From Oscillospiraceae bacterium (lineage in GTDB: Bacteria; Bacillota; Clostridia; Oscillospirales; Oscillospiraceae), in NCBI GenBank assembly GCA_015068495.1, contig SVKL01000007.1, positions 26,994 to 90,993 of the forward strand: a DNA stretch of 64,000 bases, in the 5' to 3' direction. Position numbers and translations under genes: made by a program. Shown here piece by piece: positions 61,469-64,000 of the stretch; the first letter of the stretch is position 1, and every line of letters begins with the position of its first letter. Below the pieces are notes generated by a model. That model did not search any database. It was not told the origin of the DNA and saw only the letters and a program-made list of their open reading frames with translations.

Positions 61469-62803
61469 TTAGCGTTTCCTTGGTTCAACAAATGTGTACT
61501 GTAGACCTGTCATCCGGGCAAAAAGTCTGAGTTCTTCAACCCAATCGCCTGACATACCAATCCAATGGTGTCCGGCACCGCACTGTGCCAACACATCGGG
61601 CAATGTACGAACATCCCCGTCAAACTGTAGTGCAAGGGGATTGCCTTCATATCCCGAATTATCCTTAATGCTCTCGCCACGCATAACACTCAAGCGCAAA
61701 TGGTCGCCACCATTCATCAGGTTTACCATTGTAACTGTGCCGGGCATTTGGGTTTCGTAGAATACACTAAGTCCGTCATTTGTTTCGATAGAACGCTTCA
61801 AGCTTATGTTCTTGCAACAACCTGCCAGGCTTGTTGCACCGGCTCCACAGTGAGAGAACATGATTGCATTATCCTTTGTATTCATCTGCAGGAAATCGCC
61901 GTTAAATGCTGCCTTGCCAGTAAGCCAACCCACCATGGTCATCAATATCGATGCATGCAGGTCGCCTTCGCAGCCGGCACCGATACACTCATCATTCAAC
62001 ATAGAAATTCCCAGACAGATTTTCGCCTTCAGGTTCGGGAAACAATTAAGAGAGTAGGCTACCAGATTTTTTTGCGTTACCTGTGAACGTGCTGCAAGGT
62101 AATACCGCATAGAAAGAAGACCATCCTCATTACGGACATCAACACAACCGCAACACGGATGTAGTGCATCCCATAATTCTTGGATCTTTACAGGATCTTG
62201 CTTTTCCGCCTCTGCATAAAAATCCTCAATAGGCATGTTTATAATCGTAACACCCAATTTTTGATCTAATAAATACTCATTGGCAGCCATAGAGTACATA
62301 ATTTCAGGCTTGTGACCGCTGTAGCCAATGCGTGCTCCGCGAAGCTTATTCTTCAGCATAGCCGCTTTTGAATAGTGTTGAAGTTGCTCCATGCAGTATG
62401 CATCATCAATTTCACCGGACACCACACAGATATCCTTATGCAGTGTCTTCATTGACGCAGAGATCAGAGGCGTGCATACCATTGTAATACAGGTGACCTC
62501 TCTGTCAAGAGCCCAAAGAAATACCGGTCGGTCGCAGCTCTTTACCAACTCAGTAACAAAATAATCCGCCACAAATGTTGTTAGTAACACTACGATGCAG
62601 TCTACATTTTCCTTGTCAAACACTTCCCCCACTGCTCTGCACTCTTCAGGAGAGAATGCACTCTTACCATCGACAATGCTGTATCCGGCCTTCTGCAAAA
62701 CGGCAAGGCCTTCTTGATGCTTGCTTTCACACATTTCTTCGCCCATAAAATACCCGGGCAAAGCCATAGAAATATATCCAATCTTTGGTGCAGTACCTAC
62801 CAT
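61469..62803 (-). CDS. L-fucose-isomerase-related sugar isomerase (COG2407 type)
   Basis: The 444-residue protein is shorter than classical FucI (about 590) but fits the compact FucI/AraA-related group. It shows KIGYISMALPGYFMGEE at the start, DCIVVLLTTFVADYF, ARIGYSGHKPEIMYSM, GCEGDLHASILMTM, and a late CGAGHHWIGMSGDWVEELRL, the C-terminal metal and substrate region. Members interconvert aldoses and ketoses such as L-fucose, D-arabinose or L-rhamnose analogues. An RpiB-like gene and a second copy of the same family lie upstream on the same strand. The ATG at 62803 follows AAAGG by 9 bases; a GTG at 62812 is less likely. Confidence 0.8.
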   Translation of the reverse strand: MVGTAPKIGYISMALPGYFMGEEMCESKHQEGLAVLQKAGYSIVDGKSAFSPEECRAVGEVFDKENVDCIVVLLTTFVADYFVTELVKSCDRPVFLWALDREVTCITMVCTPLISASMKTLHKDICVVSGEIDDAYCMEQLQHYSKAAMLKNKLRGARIGYSGHKPEIMYSMAANEYLLDQKLGVTIINMPIEDFYAEAEKQDPVKIQELWDALHPCCGCVDVRNEDGLLSMRYYLAARSQVTQKNLVAYSLNCFPNLKAKICLGISMLNDECIGAGCEGDLHASILMTMVGWLTGKAAFNGDFLQMNTKDNAIMFSHCGAGATSLAGCCKNISLKRSIETNDGLSVFYETQMPGTVTMVNLMNGGDHLRLSVMRGESIKDNSGYEGNPLALQFDGDVRTLPDVLAQCGAGHHWIGMSGDWVEELRLFARMTGLQYTFVEPRKR

Positions 62804-62900
62804 AAAACTCACCCTTTTATATATGATTTACATCAGAATCCTTTGACTTCGGCACTCATCCTCCACGGGACAAGCGCTGAATAAAAGCATTCACAACTTC

Positions 62901-63506
62901 TCAGCGTTTGCACATCAAGGGCACGGGAGAGGAACCAACAGGTCTGTCATACAGTTCGCAACCGCAATCGTCCAAATGCTCAACTTTGAAGCCATTTGCC
63001 TTATATTTGGCGTAATCAAAGGCGTTCAGTTCATCAATGGCGATCTGATGAAAACGGTCAAAGTCAGGCCACCACTCCCAGCCACTGCCGAAGTCGTTGT
63101 AAAGATATGCGTCAGCACACTGCTTTCCTAATTCGGGGGTTACATAGAATGCACCCATTGCCAAAACATTGACGCCATTGCCGGTAATGGCACGGAAAGC
63201 TGCCGGAACGGATTCCACAACGCCGGCATGGACACCGGGACACTTCGACGCGGCAATGTGGATACCCATACCGGTACCGCAGAAGATCATGGCACGATCA
63301 AATTCCTTCTCGGTGATCATAGAGCCTACATGCAGACCAATACGGTGGAACATCAATTCGGTATCGTTGGGGTCAGAATCTGCCTTTACACCAATATCGG
63401 TAATGGTCCAGCCCTTATTCTCCAGGTACTCCTTGATTGCTTCCTTCAGAGGATAGCCAGCGAAATCAGCTGCCATTAGCAGTTCCTTGTTAGCAACAGT
63501 TTTCAT
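62901..63506 (-). CDS. RpiB/LacAB family sugar-phosphate isomerase
   Basis: The 201-residue protein has the RpiB core: LLMAADFAGYPLKEAIKEYL, FCGTGMGIHIAASKCPGVHA with the catalytic cysteine and anion-binding G-T-G, and GNGVNVLAMGAFYV. RpiB isomerises ribose-5- or allose-6-phosphate; LacAB uses galactose-6-phosphate. The usual D-H pair near the N-terminus reads D-F, and the C-terminus carries about 40 extra residues with a Cys-rich LDDCGCELYD, so substrate preference may differ. It lies between two FucI-like genes, suggesting a rare-sugar route. AAAGGAAGATTCAATT precedes the ATG. Confidence 0.85.
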   Translation of the reverse strand: MKTVANKELLMAADFAGYPLKEAIKEYLENKGWTITDIGVKADSDPNDTELMFHRIGLHVGSMITEKEFDRAMIFCGTGMGIHIAASKCPGVHAGVVESVPAAFRAITGNGVNVLAMGAFYVTPELGKQCADAYLYNDFGSGWEWWPDFDRFHQIAIDELNAFDYAKYKANGFKVEHLDDCGCELYDRPVGSSPVPLMCKR

Positions 63507-63588
63507 AATTGAATCTTCCTTTCAAAAATAGTATTCTATCGGTTCTAGCTGCAACGTATGCAAAGTTTTTTTCGCATTAAGTTTTTCA

Positions 63589-63632
63589 GCGGTGGGAGGA
63601 ATGAAAACATATTGCTTTCTTCCTCCCACCGC
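63589..63632. other. Perfect 13-bp-stem hairpin between isomerase genes
   Basis: GCGGTGGGAGGAA (63589-63601) pairs with TTCCTCCCACCGC (63620-63632). No T-tract follows on the minus strand, so it is more likely an mRNA-stabilising or processing element than a terminator. Confidence 0.6.
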
Positions 63633-63655
63633 ATCTAGTGAATCATCTTATAGAA

Positions 63656-64000
63656 TTACAGATCAATGACCTCGATGCCCAGCTGCTCTGCGAACATTCT
63701 CAGTTCCTTACCGATGTGTGCGGGACAAGCAATTGCGTGGTGAGCAAAGCCATTCTTGATAGCATTGCGATAGAACTCACGGACGGGCTTATCAACCTGC
63801 ACGATACAGGTGGATTCTGCAACTTCCAGAGGCTTAGTGTCGGGAATGTTGCCCTCGGTGATCCACATCTTCCACTGACCGGCATGGCTGATAATGTGGC
63901 ACAGAGTAACAGCGCCGGGGCCAAAGGTTGCTTCCAGACCGGGAGCCTTGCCTTCCCAACCCCACTCTTCGCAAGCCATACCCAGCTTGACCTTGCGGTC
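63656..64000 (-). CDS. Second L-fucose-isomerase-related protein, C-terminal part
   Basis: The last 114 codons lie in the window; the gene continues past base 64000. The readable part contains GKAPGLEATFGPGAVTLCHI, SHAGQWKMWITEGNIPDTKP and PAHIGKELRMFAEQLGIEVI, which resemble the C-terminal domain of the FucI/AraA-related family. The last of these matches the position of the HHWIGMSGDWVEELR segment in the neighbouring gene. It would be the first of the visible genes of the rare-sugar operon. The frame continues upstream of the first in-window ATG (63979) without a stop, so that ATG is not its start. Confidence 0.75.
   Translation of the reverse strand, partial: DRKVKLGMACEEWGWEGKAPGLEATFGPGAVTLCHIISHAGQWKMWITEGNIPDTKPLEVAESTCIVQVDKPVREFYRNAIKNGFAHHAIACPAHIGKELRMFAEQLGIEVIDL

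Overview
The window looks like a chromosomal segment of a gut-type clostridial Firmicute, most likely Oscillospirales/Ruminococcaceae-like. The grounds are roughly balanced base composition, strong AGGAGG ribosome sites with occasional GTG/TTG starts, a fused hisIE, a lysine riboswitch in front of dapA-lysA, SipW-type signal peptidases, dockerin and cohesin-like modules, EutH and KDPG-pathway sugar-acid genes. Genus-level placement is inference.

Layout. (1) 1-3.5 kb, plus strand: end of the histidine operon (hisA end, hisF, hisIE) and a uridine-kinase-like nucleoside kinase. (2) 3.5-4.0 kb: a gene-free interval with a good promoter, several hairpins and two terminators, probably a structured non-coding RNA. 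(3) 4.0-43.6 kb, all minus strand: a very large cell-surface locus. Transcription runs from 43.6 kb downwards. It begins with two tandem modules, each made of a ~2000-residue secreted protein ending in a dockerin plus a membrane-anchored protein starting with a cohesin-like domain. Next come a degenerate HD-GYP/EAL-like protein, a set of secreted proteins with a hydrophobic segment followed by an S-T-Y-A-W-like motif (TasA/camelysin-like, SipW-dependent type), two SipW-type signal peptidases, a membrane-anchored McrB-like AAA+ ATPase paired with a YENR-motif coiled-coil protein (DUF2357/McrC-partner-like), a beta-helix protein, a 1747-residue Ig-repeat protein, an Lgt-like membrane enzyme and a BspA-type leucine-rich-repeat surface protein. 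A promoter and a terminator split it into at least two transcription units (43.6-35.4 kb and 35.3-about 4.0 kb). This locus is the best candidate here for an undescribed system: an assembled extracellular fibre or scaffold with its own processing peptidases and a cytoplasmic ATPase.

(4) 43.9-46.5 kb, plus: lysine riboswitch with intrinsic terminator, dapA, lysA. (5) 46.5-49.0 kb: azlCD branched-chain amino-acid exporter (minus), a 45-bp remnant of an AraC gene end, and a DUF4886/SGNH-like lipoprotein. (6) 49.0-55.3 kb: an AraC-type regulator divergent from a six-gene sugar-acid operon (enolase-superfamily dehydratase, RraA-like, SDR, UlaG-like lactonase, KDPG aldolase, KDG kinase) that would feed a hexonate through KDG and KDPG to pyruvate and glyceraldehyde-3-phosphate. 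(7) 55.4-58.9 kb: nitroreductase, EutH-like permease, and a divergent D-aminoacylase-like amidohydrolase. (8) 59.0-64.0 kb, minus: a LacI-type regulator fused to a solute-binding-protein domain, preceded by a rare-sugar isomerase set (L-fucose-isomerase-like, RpiB-like, and a second L-fucose-isomerase-like gene cut by the window end).

All family calls come from reading motifs and architecture by eye; no database search was possible. No tRNA, rRNA, CRISPR array, insertion sequence or prophage was seen.
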